Shown piece by piece: positions 18,701 to 25,959 of a stretch of 64,000 bases of DNA. Source of the stretch: Limnovirga soli (GTDB lineage: Bacteria > Bacteroidota > Bacteroidia > Chitinophagales > Chitinophagaceae). The notes beneath the pieces were generated by a model. The model was given only the letters and a program-made list of their open reading frames with translations, ran no database searches and was not told where the DNA came from. A program made the translations under genes and the position numbers. The stretch spans positions 62,001 to 126,000 of the forward strand of contig NZ_WHPF01000013.1 in NCBI RefSeq assembly GCF_013106755.1. Direction: 5' to 3'. Position 1 is the stretch's first letter. Each line of letters opens with the position of its first letter.

Positions 18701-21338
18701 TTTAACAACCAATAGTGATTCATTGGTGCATCATACCTACTATACCAATATCCAGGATACATTTTATGCGAAACTCATTACCATCAACGAATGTGGAAGT
18801 GATACTACCCAATATGCGATAGTGGTATCTCCCAATGCTATTAAACTCGATTTTGCCGTGAATGGTAATGAAACTACAGGCTGCAACCCCCATACAGTAA
18901 GATTTATAAATAATACCAGTGGAGCTACCTCATTTCGCTGGGATTTTGGCGATGGAAATGTATTAAGTACAAATAAAAATATTGATACCATTACACATTT
19001 GTATCAAAAAGCAGGTATTTATCAGGTATTACTAATTGCTTCGAATGGTTGCTCTGATACCAGTACCACAGAAACCATTCAGGTATTTAATAAACCCATA
19101 GTTGCATTTTCCTCCCTACCTGCGCAGGTGTGTTTGGGCGATACAATTCAATTCAATAACCTTAGTGATACCGTAACCAGTGTGCTTTGGAAATTTGATG
19201 ATGGTAATACTTCCAGTCTATTAAATCCCATACACAATTATTCCAAAGCCGGCATATACAATGTAACATTAACCGGCATCAGACAATATGGTATTGGTAA
19301 TAGTTGTACTGATAGTGTTAGTCAGCAGGTTACGGTAGTATCATCTTTGCCGGGTGCATTTAGCCTTTCAGATTCCATAGGTAATTGCGTTCCCTTTGCT
19401 GTAACTTTTAGCAACCTGTCAATACCTTCTGTAAATACTACCTGGGATTTTGGCAATGGCGCAAAAGATACCGGAGATGTTGTGATATACAATTTTACCG
19501 AAACAGGCCTTTATAATATACAAATGAATGCCATTTCATCCGGCGGGTGCAGATATACAGCTAACAAAACCATTAATATCCGCGGCCCCAAAGGCACCTG
19601 GAAATACGATCATGATTTTATATGCAATAATACACCAGTGCGTTTCGAGGCAACTGTACAGGATACCGATAGCTTACGCTGGCATTTTGGAGATGGCAGT
19701 ACCCTGGTAACAAAAGAAAATATTGTGTACCATACTTATCTGCGCTCTGGTGCTTACCTGCCATCCGTAGAACTGTTATTAGGCAATACCGGTACCTGCG
19801 CAGTGTTACTCAATGGTGCCGATACCATTAAAGCGGATAATATCAGTGCCGGTTATACTATAAATTCACAAATGGAATGTGGTTTTACCACTGTTCAATT
19901 TACTGATACCTCCAGGGTATTTTATGGAGCCACCGCATGGCAATGGAAATTTGGAGATGGCATTACCAGTAATCAGCAAAACCCACAACACAATTATACC
20001 AATACCAATATCTGGCCGGTGCAATTAATCATCACTTCAGCCAGTGGCTGTAGCGATACTGTAAACCGCAGCCTGAATATTGCCGTAAAAACAAAACCTG
20101 TAGCAAATATTATTGCCAATGCCACGGCTTGTACAACATTACCGGTTACCTATATCGCCAATGTAACTTCAAAAGATTCTGTAAACCTGTACAGCTGGCA
20201 GTTTAGCAATGGACTTGCTTTAGATGGCAAAACCATCAACCCAAGTTTTGGTGCAACCGGTGATTATACTGCCACATTAATAACAGGTACTGTTAATGGC
20301 TGTTACGATACCACCAGTAAAACCATCACCATCAATCAATCGCCGGTTGTAACGGCCAGCAACGATGCACTTATATGCAGCGGACAGCAAATACAGTTAA
20401 CTGCTTCAGGGGCAGCTACCTATCAGTGGTCGCCATTAAATAATAACCTTAGCTGTACCACTTGCGGCAACCCTATTGCGTCGCCAATAACATCGGTAAT
20501 GTACATTGTGGCTGGTACCAATAGCGTGGGCTGTACTGCCCTCGATTCTGTGTTTATTACTGTTGCTCAACCTATACAGGTTGCAGTGAGTGGAAACGAT
20601 AGTATTTGTATTGGTCAGTCAACCCGTTTGTTTGCCAGTGGTGCTGCTAATTATACCTGGAGCCCCAATACTGGTGTAGACGATATCAATAGCCCGTCAC
20701 CATTATTCAGCCCCACTATTACTACAGCGTATATGGTTATAGGTGCAGATAAGGATAAATGTTTTAGCGATACAGCTTATATAACACTTGGTATTGGTAA
20801 ATATCCCACTATCGATTTGGGGGCTGATAAAACATTGGCCACCGGTACCATACTACCCCTTGCCAGTACCGTTACCGAAGGCCCCATTACCAACTGGGCC
20901 TGGAAACCACAGCAAGACCTTAGTTGCAGCAATTGCGCATTGCCACTGGCTACCGTTAGAAAAGATATTTGTTATAATGTAACGGCTACCAATGCCTATG
21001 GCTGCAGCGCTACCGATACCATTTGTATAAAAGTGTTCTGCGAAAGCGGGCAATTGTTTATACCCAATGCCTTTACGCCCGATGGAGATGGACGTAACGA
21101 TATTTTAATGGTTAGAGGTAAGGGTATAAAAACCGTAAAATCATTCAGGGTATTTAACCGCTGGGGGCAGGTAGTGTTTGAACGTAATAATTTCCCGCCA
21201 AACGATAAAACCTTTGGTTGGAATGGGTTAATAAACGGCAACCCCGCCTCGCCAGATGTGTATGTATACACCTGCGAAGTGGTTTGCGAAAACGATGTGC
21301 CATATACCTATAAAGGCAATGTGGCCATCCTTAAATAA
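12771..21338 (+). CDS. Giant PKD/Ig-repeat surface adhesin with type B (CHU_C) T9SS sorting domain
   Basis: 2855 residues. A signal peptide ends near residue 56 (FLLLCMAFSSLTVFAG); translation seems to begin at TTG 12771, which gives a long n-region. The body is a chain of PKD and Ig-like modules: PKD signatures (YIWNFGDNN, FIWNFGDGN, FRWDFGDGN, WQWKFGDGI) and, at about residues 990-1690, alternating CSGGTLTLNAS..YNWTGPxG and SGSITLTGL..GIYDAIFV modules copied three to five times. The last 90 residues (IPNAFTPDGDGRNDILMV to KGNVAILK) are the gliding-motility-type C-terminal domain that directs type IX export. The SprF-like gene 241 bp downstream is the usual partner of such adhesins. Likely used for surface attachment or gliding. 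Confidence 0.9.
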   Translation: MLNQPKAKALINNLNTITGNTNRQHPGFFTKPFLTFLRISFLLLCMAFSSLTVFAGQKDTIGYSGATTFCEGGSVKLTATNADAASVCQWIKDGTNINGATKFEYTATTSGKYTVIVTKPNNLGPYDTVTVTVNAKPKITLTSATGTDNQLVCFSAALTNITYSITGATSNSINGLPPGVTSNFSGGVLTISGTPTTTGSFSFEITASDKCTQKQTGIIDIKPLPVAGFNFTTTGLCSNTPINFTSTSSGDNLSYIWNFGDNNATSNSASSANPTHEFIGTNGNGTQNFTVSLTVTTSFGCADSVQRTINTKQIPSTKLGGPSPTTYNGLLYFRQCTGAATATLNFTNQSTTVASNTSYTIKWGDNSPDFSSPGFNAPLTHTYNSGTYPLQFIVSGNNGCTDTTTYYVFVGSNPAVGLGIPENTLICTGTSLTFPISVPASNSPEVVYKIVINDGTDSVIYSHPPPTSITHEFNASSCGTNSTSFNNSFFVRMQASNACLTSESVVSPIYVSEKPKATFAISPNDTTCVNTVTTITNTSGAINYVNNNECASGSFIWSISPATGWTLANGTIIGNDFGLEDPSLWQNGTNFLSVIFTQTGTYTIKLKTGNPNCGMDSLVKTICVNPTPVASFLLDKTEGCLPLTVRTTNTSNSPICGDNTYEWSVTYANTNGCSPAVAKYSFVEGTDLHSVNPVFLFENPGVYTISLVAKSSGGNCVSQVFSKQVTVKAKPNVSLVNIPASICQGGSVNPLANVNNCYSAVTPTYSWTFNGGIPATSTSSNPGTVIFNSAGTYTITLVVENECGKTEVSQDIIIKPSPDAIVPDNQSFCVGASAGPFTFSSSFPGTSFSWTNNNTSIGLAASGSGNIFAFTTTNGGSTPATGNISVIPVLNGCTGPSATFNITVNPKPLAPGVVSPLNYCQGDGTVTALTATAASGNTLLWYTSATGGTGSPTAPTPVTTITGNTKYYVSQINTASGCEGPRALIEVNVYAVPVIDGTAGSPATCGSTSGSITLTGLNASTSYQISYTRNSTPVNTNATSDPDGKIIIGNLGAGIYDAIFVTLNGCSSNKLGPFSLSDPNPPTTPFAGSNSPVCSGGTLTLNASTSTLGAITYNWTGPAGYISTSQNPTRNNTLLAMAGSYSVTATVNGCTSAPATTIVVINETPATPVLGGNTPICSGNDIQLNVSNIYTGLVTYAWTGPAAFNSTEKNPLISKATTANSGTYSLNVTAAIGNCVSAAGSTNVLVNATPVIDNAKVTNPNSCASATGSIELSGLAVGLTFTVHYSFNGAPISVNLVSNSDGIISISNLKSGVYDGIYIVSNSCSSNTMGPYALVDPNPPPLPVITNNGPLCSGADLQLNASNTPPGATYNWSGPDGFISTAANPVYNNVPVTAAGTYFLQVILNGCTSASAATTVVVNATPAMPVISSNAPVCSTNTLTLSANTSFSGALSYSWTGPNGFTSDIQNPTIPNVTVGASGTYFVTATATSGSCPSLAGTALITINPTPVITGFSFINPVNCGTASGKILLNGLSSNATYQVYFTANGVPQSNSITTDNNGILTINNIGAGIYSNIYVQQAGCTSNIVGPITLSDPNPPATPLASSNSAICAGATLNLNAVSSTTGNIIYAWTGPDNFVSNIQNPLIPNTTANNNGTYYVSATLNNCTSLQDSVQVVINPLAATPIVISPVHYCINTTASLLTAEVLPGNTLSWYTTANGGVGSSSAPLPTTNSVGTTNYYVSQSTGFGCEGARAEIAVIVHPDATAAYNFIQDSSCAAFIISSSNIQPVIFNDRNSDYLWYANDAGIGSGINFPGFTITNGGDAVIIKMVAISKYGCLADSISHQFVTPETPATAFTADQSSGCGPLIINFNNTTPFASRFNYLWNFGNGITSTQINPGSVSFASSPFFVDTTYTVTLAGYTDCDTVLDTRYITVKSKPKSLFTPVQSKGCSPFTAVFNNTSLGNNKTFIWNFGDGNSLTTNSDSLVHHTYYTNIQDTFYAKLITINECGSDTTQYAIVVSPNAIKLDFAVNGNETTGCNPHTVRFINNTSGATSFRWDFGDGNVLSTNKNIDTITHLYQKAGIYQVLLIASNGCSDTSTTETIQVFNKPIVAFSSLPAQVCLGDTIQFNNLSDTVTSVLWKFDDGNTSSLLNPIHNYSKAGIYNVTLTGIRQYGIGNSCTDSVSQQVTVVSSLPGAFSLSDSIGNCVPFAVTFSNLSIPSVNTTWDFGNGAKDTGDVVIYNFTETGLYNIQMNAISSGGCRYTANKTINIRGPKGTWKYDHDFICNNTPVRFEATVQDTDSLRWHFGDGSTLVTKENIVYHTYLRSGAYLPSVELLLGNTGTCAVLLNGADTIKADNISAGYTINSQMECGFTTVQFTDTSRVFYGATAWQWKFGDGITSNQQNPQHNYTNTNIWPVQLIITSASGCSDTVNRSLNIAVKTKPVANIIANATACTTLPVTYIANVTSKDSVNLYSWQFSNGLALDGKTINPSFGATGDYTATLITGTVNGCYDTTSKTITINQSPVVTASNDALICSGQQIQLTASGAATYQWSPLNNNLSCTTCGNPIASPITSVMYIVAGTNSVGCTALDSVFITVAQPIQVAVSGNDSICIGQSTRLFASGAANYTWSPNTGVDDINSPSPLFSPTITTAYMVIGADKDKCFSDTAYITLGIGKYPTIDLGADKTLATGTILPLASTVTEGPITNWAWKPQQDLSCSNCALPLATVRKDICYNVTATNAYGCSATDTICIKVFCESGQLFIPNAFTPDGDGRNDILMVRGKGIKTVKSFRVFNRWGQVVFERNNFPPNDKTFGWNGLINGNPASPDVYVYTCEVVCENDVPYTYKGNVAILK

Positions 21339-21368
21339 TGGCAAAACTGTTTTGCTCAAACAGCGGCA

Positions 21369-21393
21369 ATGCCGGGTAGTTAAAACCCGGCAT
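21369..21393 (+). terminator. Hairpin after the adhesin gene
   Basis: 9-bp perfect stem ATGCCGGGT / ACCCGGCAT with a 7-nt loop, 31 bp after the stop codon. There is no T-run after it, so it may be an mRNA-stabilising or attenuating hairpin rather than a full terminator. Confidence 0.5.
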
Positions 21394-21486
21394 GTAGTAA
21401 TAAACTTGAATAAAAATTGATCAGGAATAAAACAGGCGATTTGTACAATGGTATAGTAAAAATGTTGGGCGTTCCCTTGCAGGGCC

Positions 21487-21538
21487 GGGCTTTACGCTGC
21501 AAGTCCTCACTGCGTTGCGGGCTTTCCGCTGCAATCCC
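21487..21538. repeat. Local direct repeat in the adhesin-SprF gap
   Basis: GGGCTTTACGCTGCAAGTCC at 21487-21506 recurs as GGGCTTTCCGCTGCAATCCC at 21519-21538 (17 of 20 bases). It resembles a second intergenic repeat type; only this pair occurs in the window. Confidence 0.6.
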
Positions 21539-21579
21539 TAACGCAAAAACCATAGCACAAAGCGCCATATAAAAATAGT

Positions 21580-22617
21580 ATGAAAAAATATTTACTCACT
21601 TGTTGTCTTTTATTATGTGCCGCACTGGCGCAAATAGCAGCTGCACAGGATTTTGCCTTTTCGCAATTCTACGAAATGCCTTTATTGCGCAACCCGGCAC
21701 TGGCTGGTGTTTTTGATGGCGATGTAAGAGTAAGTGGTGTTTTTAGAAATCAATGGCAAAGTGTAACCGTACCTTTTCAAACTTCTGCTGCCAGTGTGGA
21801 AATGAAATTTCCAACCCGCCAAAAAGACGATTGGATAACTGCTGCCCTGCAGGTAACCTACGATGTGGCAGGCGATATTCAAATGAAAAGAACACAATTG
21901 TTGCCGGTAATTAATTACCACAAATTTATTGGTGGCGCCTACGATAGTTATTTGTCAGTGGCGTTTATGGGTGGGCGGGTAAACAGCCAGTTCGACCCCA
22001 CCAAATTAAGACTGGATGAGCAATTTGTGGATGGCAGTTTTAACCCCAATAACCCCATACAACAGGTATTTAGCAGAACTGGAATGGCTTACTGGGATCT
22101 TTCTACAGGCATTACCTACAATAGCGGGTTTGGTGCCAATGGCCGGTATTATATTGGTGCCGGATTGTTTCATGTAAACCAGCCCAAAATTGGTTTTTAT
22201 ACCGCCAACGATGGTGTGGTACTTAACCGAAAATGGGCATTTAATGCCGGCCTGTCTGCCCCTACCAGTGATAATAATAATATTGTTCTATTTGCCGATT
22301 ATTTTAAACAAGGCTCTTATAATCAAATGCTGGGTGGTGTGTTATATGGGGTAGATATAGAAACGCATTATGATGATGATTATAAGCTGGCTGTTTACCT
22401 GGGGGGTATGTACCGCTGGAACGATGCATTTATACCTGTAATGAAACTGGATGTATATAAACTGGGTATTGGCCTAAGCTACGATATGAATGTATCTAAA
22501 CTAAAAACCGCTTCACAGTTTAGGGGTGGTTTTGAACTTACACTCAACTATAAAACCAAACTTACCAATCGGTCTGCCGATGCAGATAAAGTTAGGTGTA
22601 CCGGTTTGCGCTTTTAA
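21580..22617 (+). CDS. PorP/SprF-family type IX secretion outer-membrane protein
   Basis: 345 residues with a signal peptide (MKKYLLTCCLLLCAALAQIA). The QDFAFSQFYEMPLLRNPALAGVFDGDVRV start and the beta-rich body are the PorP/SprF signature. Family members are 14-strand outer-membrane barrels that work with type B-sorted adhesins during type IX secretion and surface anchoring, as SprF does for SprB. Its place directly after the giant CHU_C-domain adhesin fits this pairing. Confidence 0.9.
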   Translation: MKKYLLTCCLLLCAALAQIAAAQDFAFSQFYEMPLLRNPALAGVFDGDVRVSGVFRNQWQSVTVPFQTSAASVEMKFPTRQKDDWITAALQVTYDVAGDIQMKRTQLLPVINYHKFIGGAYDSYLSVAFMGGRVNSQFDPTKLRLDEQFVDGSFNPNNPIQQVFSRTGMAYWDLSTGITYNSGFGANGRYYIGAGLFHVNQPKIGFYTANDGVVLNRKWAFNAGLSAPTSDNNNIVLFADYFKQGSYNQMLGGVLYGVDIETHYDDDYKLAVYLGGMYRWNDAFIPVMKLDVYKLGIGLSYDMNVSKLKTASQFRGGFELTLNYKTKLTNRSADADKVRCTGLRF

Positions 22618-22664
22618 TTATATGCAAGTTCCGGCTGCAAAAAGCCGCCAATAGTACCTATAGT

Positions 22665-22682
22665 ACAAGTGTGCGACGCAAG
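22665..22682 (+). repeat. Dispersed intergenic repeat, copy G (gtgt subtype)
   Basis: Exact ACAAGTGTGCGACGCAAG with TATAGCCGGGCTA about 18 bp downstream, between two convergent genes. Confidence 0.9.
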
Positions 22683-22718
22683 TGGGATGACTTGAAAATA
22701 TATAGCCGGGCTAAAAAC

Positions 22719-22750
22719 AAAAAGGGTATAACCTGCGCTATACCCCTTTT
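22719..22750. terminator. Bidirectional terminator
   Basis: AAAAGGGTATA pairs with TATACCCCTTTT around an 8-nt loop (one bulged C), with A and T runs outside. It lies between the convergent SprF-like and DUF983 genes and can serve both. Confidence 0.75.
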
Positions 22751-22767
22751 AAATAGCTTATAATACA

Positions 22768-23232
22768 TTACCAGTTGCCCATTTGACTTTCAATAATTCG
22801 TTCTGGTTTGGCGGCTTCATTTCTTTGCCATTCCGGATCGTATTTTACAAACCAGCTTAACCATAAAGTTCTGGATAAGCGCATAAATAACGGCTGTAAT
22901 AATAACAACGAAATAGAGTTTACACCCAGCCAATAAAAGATGCTATTGTCCTCGATAGAAAAACCAAACAATACCCACCAGGCCACAAATGTAGCTACTG
23001 AATAGGCCACTGTTAAAGCATAACTAACATAGCTGGTGCCATAATAAAAACCTACTTCAATTTCAGTTCTTTGTCCGCAGGCCGGGCAATGGTCATGCAT
23101 TTTTATATAGCGGCTTTGTTTTAATGCATAAGCGTTTTTTGATTCAAAAAGATAACCTTCCCTGCAACGCGGACATTTATTACCCAACACACTTAACACA
23201 TATGAAGGCTTGCCTTTTTTTACTGTTTCCAT
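22768..23232 (-). CDS. DUF983 family membrane protein with zinc ribbon
   Basis: 154 residues. An N-terminal zinc ribbon uses two knuckles, CPRC (about 20-23) and CPAC (about 49-52), followed by FYYGTSYVSYALTVAYS and two or three transmembrane segments (about 68-90 and 97-115). The layout is that of DUF983 proteins, which are widespread, small, cytoplasmic-membrane proteins of undefined function. It is transcribed alone, toward the shared terminator. Confidence 0.8.
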   Translation of the reverse strand: METVKKGKPSYVLSVLGNKCPRCREGYLFESKNAYALKQSRYIKMHDHCPACGQRTEIEVGFYYGTSYVSYALTVAYSVATFVAWWVLFGFSIEDNSIFYWLGVNSISLLLLQPLFMRLSRTLWLSWFVKYDPEWQRNEAAKPERIIESQMGNW

Positions 23233-23342
23233 AAAATTTCATTTCGCCTGCAAGGTACGTTTTATTGTTACTACCCTGCATTATTGGCTAACCCCGCTAT
23301 TAATTTATGCAACTGGTTTTGGTATAATGCTTACTTTATTTT

Positions 23343-23648
23343 TTATACAATGCTTTGTAAACCATGCCAGCCACCGCCATTAATAGCATTAATACCTTCT
23401 TTTTGCAGCATGGTAGCTGCCATACCACTACGGCCACCACTGGCACAAACTGTAATAACAGTTTTACCCTTTAATTTATTGATTGACTGCGATAATACCT
23501 GTAGAGGAATATTGGTAGATTTATGTAAGTGTCCACCCTTAAATTCTTCTGGTGAACGAACGTCAATTATAATGGCACCGGCCGATAATAATTCTTTTAA
23601 TTCAGCGGTTTTGCTGCCCAATCCAAATAATTCACTAAAGAAACTCAT
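23343..23648 (-). CDS. Rhodanese-domain protein
   Basis: 101 residues, a single rhodanese domain. The active-site loop is CASGGRSG with Cys68 as the persulfide-forming residue; AIIIDVRSPEEFKGGHL is the CH2A-type motif. No signal peptide, so a cytoplasmic sulfur carrier or thiosulfate/polysulfide sulfurtransferase. It lies 72 bp after the Crp/Fnr-family gene on the same strand, but has its own predicted promoter with a TGTGA-N6-TTACA palindrome, so control by that neighbour is likely. Confidence 0.88.
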   Translation of the reverse strand: MSFFSELFGLGSKTAELKELLSAGAIIIDVRSPEEFKGGHLHKSTNIPLQVLSQSINKLKGKTVITVCASGGRSGMAATMLQKEGINAINGGGWHGLQSIV

Positions 23649-23664
23649 AGATTAATATTTTATG

Positions 23665-23672
23665 CAAATCTC
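23665..23672 (-). promoter_or_regulatory. -7 element of the rhodanese gene
   Basis: Minus-strand GAGATTTG (one mismatch to TAnnTTTG), 16 bp before the ATG. No TTG sits at the -33 position; the Crp-type palindrome occupies it instead. Confidence 0.45.
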
Positions 23673-23693
23673 GTTGTATAAAATATAGTGTAT

Positions 23694-23709
23694 TGTGACT
23701 TTGGTTACA
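23694..23709. promoter_or_regulatory. Crp/Fnr-type operator before the rhodanese gene
   Basis: TGTGACTTTGGTTACA, i.e. TGTGA-N6-TTACA, one base from a perfect Crp-type palindrome. It is 21 bp upstream of the -7 element, where an activator replaces a missing -33. The Crp/Fnr gene starts its stop codon 12 bp away. Confidence 0.6.
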
Positions 23710-23720
23710 GACTGCCCTCC

Positions 23721-24344
23721 TTAACTTATTAATAATTCAATAGAGTTCCGGTGCAGCTTAAGCATACCGCGTTGTTCCATTTTTTTTAACAACCGCGAAA
23801 TAACTTCACGGGATGAGTTGAGTTCCTCGGCAATTTGCTGGTGCGATAAGGCAATGATATTGGATTGGCTGGCCGCGGTATGCCGTTTTAAATAAAATTG
23901 TAAACGCTCATCCATATTTCTAAAAGCTACATTATCAATTACCACCAGCAGTTCTTCAAACCGGCTGCGATAGGTTTCCAGCACAAAATAATACCAGCTT
24001 TTATATTTACTCATCCAGGTATCCATAAAGCCAATAGGAATCATAAGCACTGTGGTATCTTCCATGGCGGTGGCGGTAATCTGGCTGGTTTCTGCCTTTG
24101 ATGCACAAATGATTGATATGGCGCAGGCTTCGCCCGGCTGCAGATAATACATCAGAAACTCGCTGCCCTCATCATCGTTGCGGGATATTTTAACCATGCC
24201 TTCTAAAATAAGTACCGTACTTTTTATATACTGTCCGGTACGCATAATTACATCGCCCATGGCAAATGTTTTTATAATGCCGTGGGTATTAATTTCTTCC
24301 AGTAAAGCAGGTTCCAGTTGGGCAAATCTATCTTGTGTGTTCAT
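23721..24344 (-). CDS. Crp/Fnr-family transcriptional regulator
   Basis: 207 residues. A cyclic-nucleotide-binding-type beta roll spans about 20-120, and a winged helix about 150-205. The recognition helix reads SSREVISRLLKK, combining the Arg-Glu...Arg pattern that lets Crp read TGTGA with the Glu-xx-Ser-Arg of Fnr. There is no N-terminal cysteine cluster, so it is not an Fnr-type iron-sulfur oxygen sensor; the ligand is unknown. A matching TGTGA-N6-TTACA site precedes the adjacent rhodanese gene, pointing to control of sulfur or redox functions. Confidence 0.88.
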   Translation of the reverse strand: MNTQDRFAQLEPALLEEINTHGIIKTFAMGDVIMRTGQYIKSTVLILEGMVKISRNDDEGSEFLMYYLQPGEACAISIICASKAETSQITATAMEDTTVLMIPIGFMDTWMSKYKSWYYFVLETYRSRFEELLVVIDNVAFRNMDERLQFYLKRHTAASQSNIIALSHQQIAEELNSSREVISRLLKKMEQRGMLKLHRNSIELLIS

Positions 24345-24388
24345 AGTAAATGTTTGTTACCGGCTGCAGATACTTTCATGCAGCTTTA

Positions 24389-24400
24389 CTTGCGTCGCAT
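24389..24400 (-). repeat. Partial dispersed repeat, copy H
   Basis: CTTGCGTCGCAT preceded by GCTTTA matches half of the gtgt-type unit; the ACAAG half is replaced by TACGTTCATCGTTCGGTAC. Confidence 0.6.
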
Positions 24401-24447
24401 TACGTTCATCGTTCGGTACTATGGGCAGCAAAATGTTGGCGCATCTA

Positions 24448-25728
24448 TTATGGTTGTAATACTTTTTCCATCTGCATACTTCTCGATCCCTTCACCAAAA
24501 TATAGCTGTGTTCAAAATGTTGTTGTATAAACCAGTCTTTAGCTGCCACTGCATCATTAAAAAAATGGTAATCATGTGCAATTGCTTTAAAATCACCACC
24601 TACCAATACTACGGCCTTCCATTGATATTGGTTTATCAACGCCACTATTTGCTCATGTTCCTGTATACTTTCTTCACCCAATTCCATCATACCACCCAGC
24701 ATCAGCACTTTATTTTCTGCTGCCAGTCGTGCAAAGTTTTCAATGGCTGCACGCATGCTGGTTGGGTTGGCATTATAGGCATCCAGAATAATTTTATTGG
24801 TATCCCTTTCAATTAACTGCGAACGGCTGTTTGACGGCGTATACGCTTCAATGGCTTCTTTTATTTGTGCATCAGGTACCCCAAAATATTTACCGGTGGC
24901 TACGGCACATAATATATTGGGTAAGTTATAATCGCCTACCAGTTTGGTTGCCAAAACATCAAAAGCGGCGCCTTTTGTAATGGCTACATGAAGAAAGGGT
25001 TCGCTTTGTAAAACCGTGCCGGTAATTGTACCCTTTTGGGTGCCATACCAAACAATATTTGCTAAACCCTGGCTCATGGTATGCAGGTAATCATAATCAT
25101 CATAAGCAAATATGGCACCTTTATGGGCACGTATAAAATCGTACAATTCTCCCTTGCCTTTTTTTACCCCTTCTTCGCCGCCAAAGCCTTCTAAATGTGC
25201 TTTGCCACAGTTGGTAATAATGCCATAATTGGGTAATGTATACTTGCAATAACTTTCAATTTCTTTCTGGTGATTGGCGCCCATTTCTATTACTGCCATT
25301 TGTGCATCTGCTTTTATTTTTAAAATGGTAAGTGGTACGCCAATATGGTTATTTAAATTGCCCTCGGTAGTGTACGTAATAAAGTGTTTTGACAGCACTG
25401 CATGCACCAGCTCTTTTGAGGTTGTTTTTCCATTGCTGCCGGTTATGGCAATAAAAGGGATATTCAATTGTTCGCGGTGGTGTTTGGCTAAAGCCTGCAG
25501 GGTACTAAGTACATCATCAGTTTTTATAATGCGGTTATCGGAACTATTCACTGGCTCATCGGTAATGGCATAGGCGGCACCTTTTTCCAATGCCTGCAGG
25601 GCAAAAAGATTGCCATTAAAATTGGGCCCTTTTAATGCAAAAAACAAATCGCCGCTTTTTAATTTGCGCGTATCTGTTTGGATAGATGGGTGTTGCAGAA
25701 AAAGCTGGTATAATGATTCGATTGTCAC
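24448..25728 (-). CDS. murF: UDP-N-acetylmuramoyl-tripeptide--D-alanyl-D-alanine ligase
   Basis: 426 residues, a normal length for MurF. It adds D-Ala-D-Ala to the UDP-MurNAc-tripeptide, the last cytoplasmic step of the peptidoglycan precursor. The Mur-ligase ATP loop is AITGSNGKTTSKELV (about 93-107); the central domain has VIEMGANHQKEIESY and NCGKAHLEGFGG; the C-terminal domain has LDAYNANPTSMRAAIENF, a MurF hallmark. It is transcribed alone, away from polA and outside a dcw cluster. Confidence 0.95.
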   Translation of the reverse strand: MTIESLYQLFLQHPSIQTDTRKLKSGDLFFALKGPNFNGNLFALQALEKGAAYAITDEPVNSSDNRIIKTDDVLSTLQALAKHHREQLNIPFIAITGSNGKTTSKELVHAVLSKHFITYTTEGNLNNHIGVPLTILKIKADAQMAVIEMGANHQKEIESYCKYTLPNYGIITNCGKAHLEGFGGEEGVKKGKGELYDFIRAHKGAIFAYDDYDYLHTMSQGLANIVWYGTQKGTITGTVLQSEPFLHVAITKGAAFDVLATKLVGDYNLPNILCAVATGKYFGVPDAQIKEAIEAYTPSNSRSQLIERDTNKIILDAYNANPTSMRAAIENFARLAAENKVLMLGGMMELGEESIQEHEQIVALINQYQWKAVVLVGGDFKAIAHDYHFFNDAVAAKDWFIQQHFEHSYILVKGSRSMQMEKVLQP

Positions 25729-25834
25729 TACAATATTTTTTTGGCAAGTTACGCAAGCCTGCTGATGCTACAAGAGGCAATTTCAAAACTATTCATAGCG
25801 AAATACTATTTTGCCGATTAGCATTACCCAACGC

Positions 25835-25852
25835 ACAAGAGTGCGACGCAAG
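25835..25852 (+). repeat. Dispersed intergenic repeat, copy I (gagt subtype)
   Basis: Exact ACAAGAGTGCGACGCAAG followed by CGACGATGCC. It is one of the few copies between two divergent genes (murF and polA), so it is not simply a terminator. Confidence 0.9.
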
Positions 25853-25959
25853 CGACGATGCCATGATAGTCAATTGCCAGGTACAAAATGCTTTTGAAGA
25901 TAAATGTTGGCGCTTGCAGCAGTTTGAAGAAACTCATAACCTTTTATTACCTTAGCCGC

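Noticed and set aside
23721-24344. Fnr-type oxygen sensor
   Set aside because: The N-terminal cysteine cluster needed for the Fe-S centre is absent.
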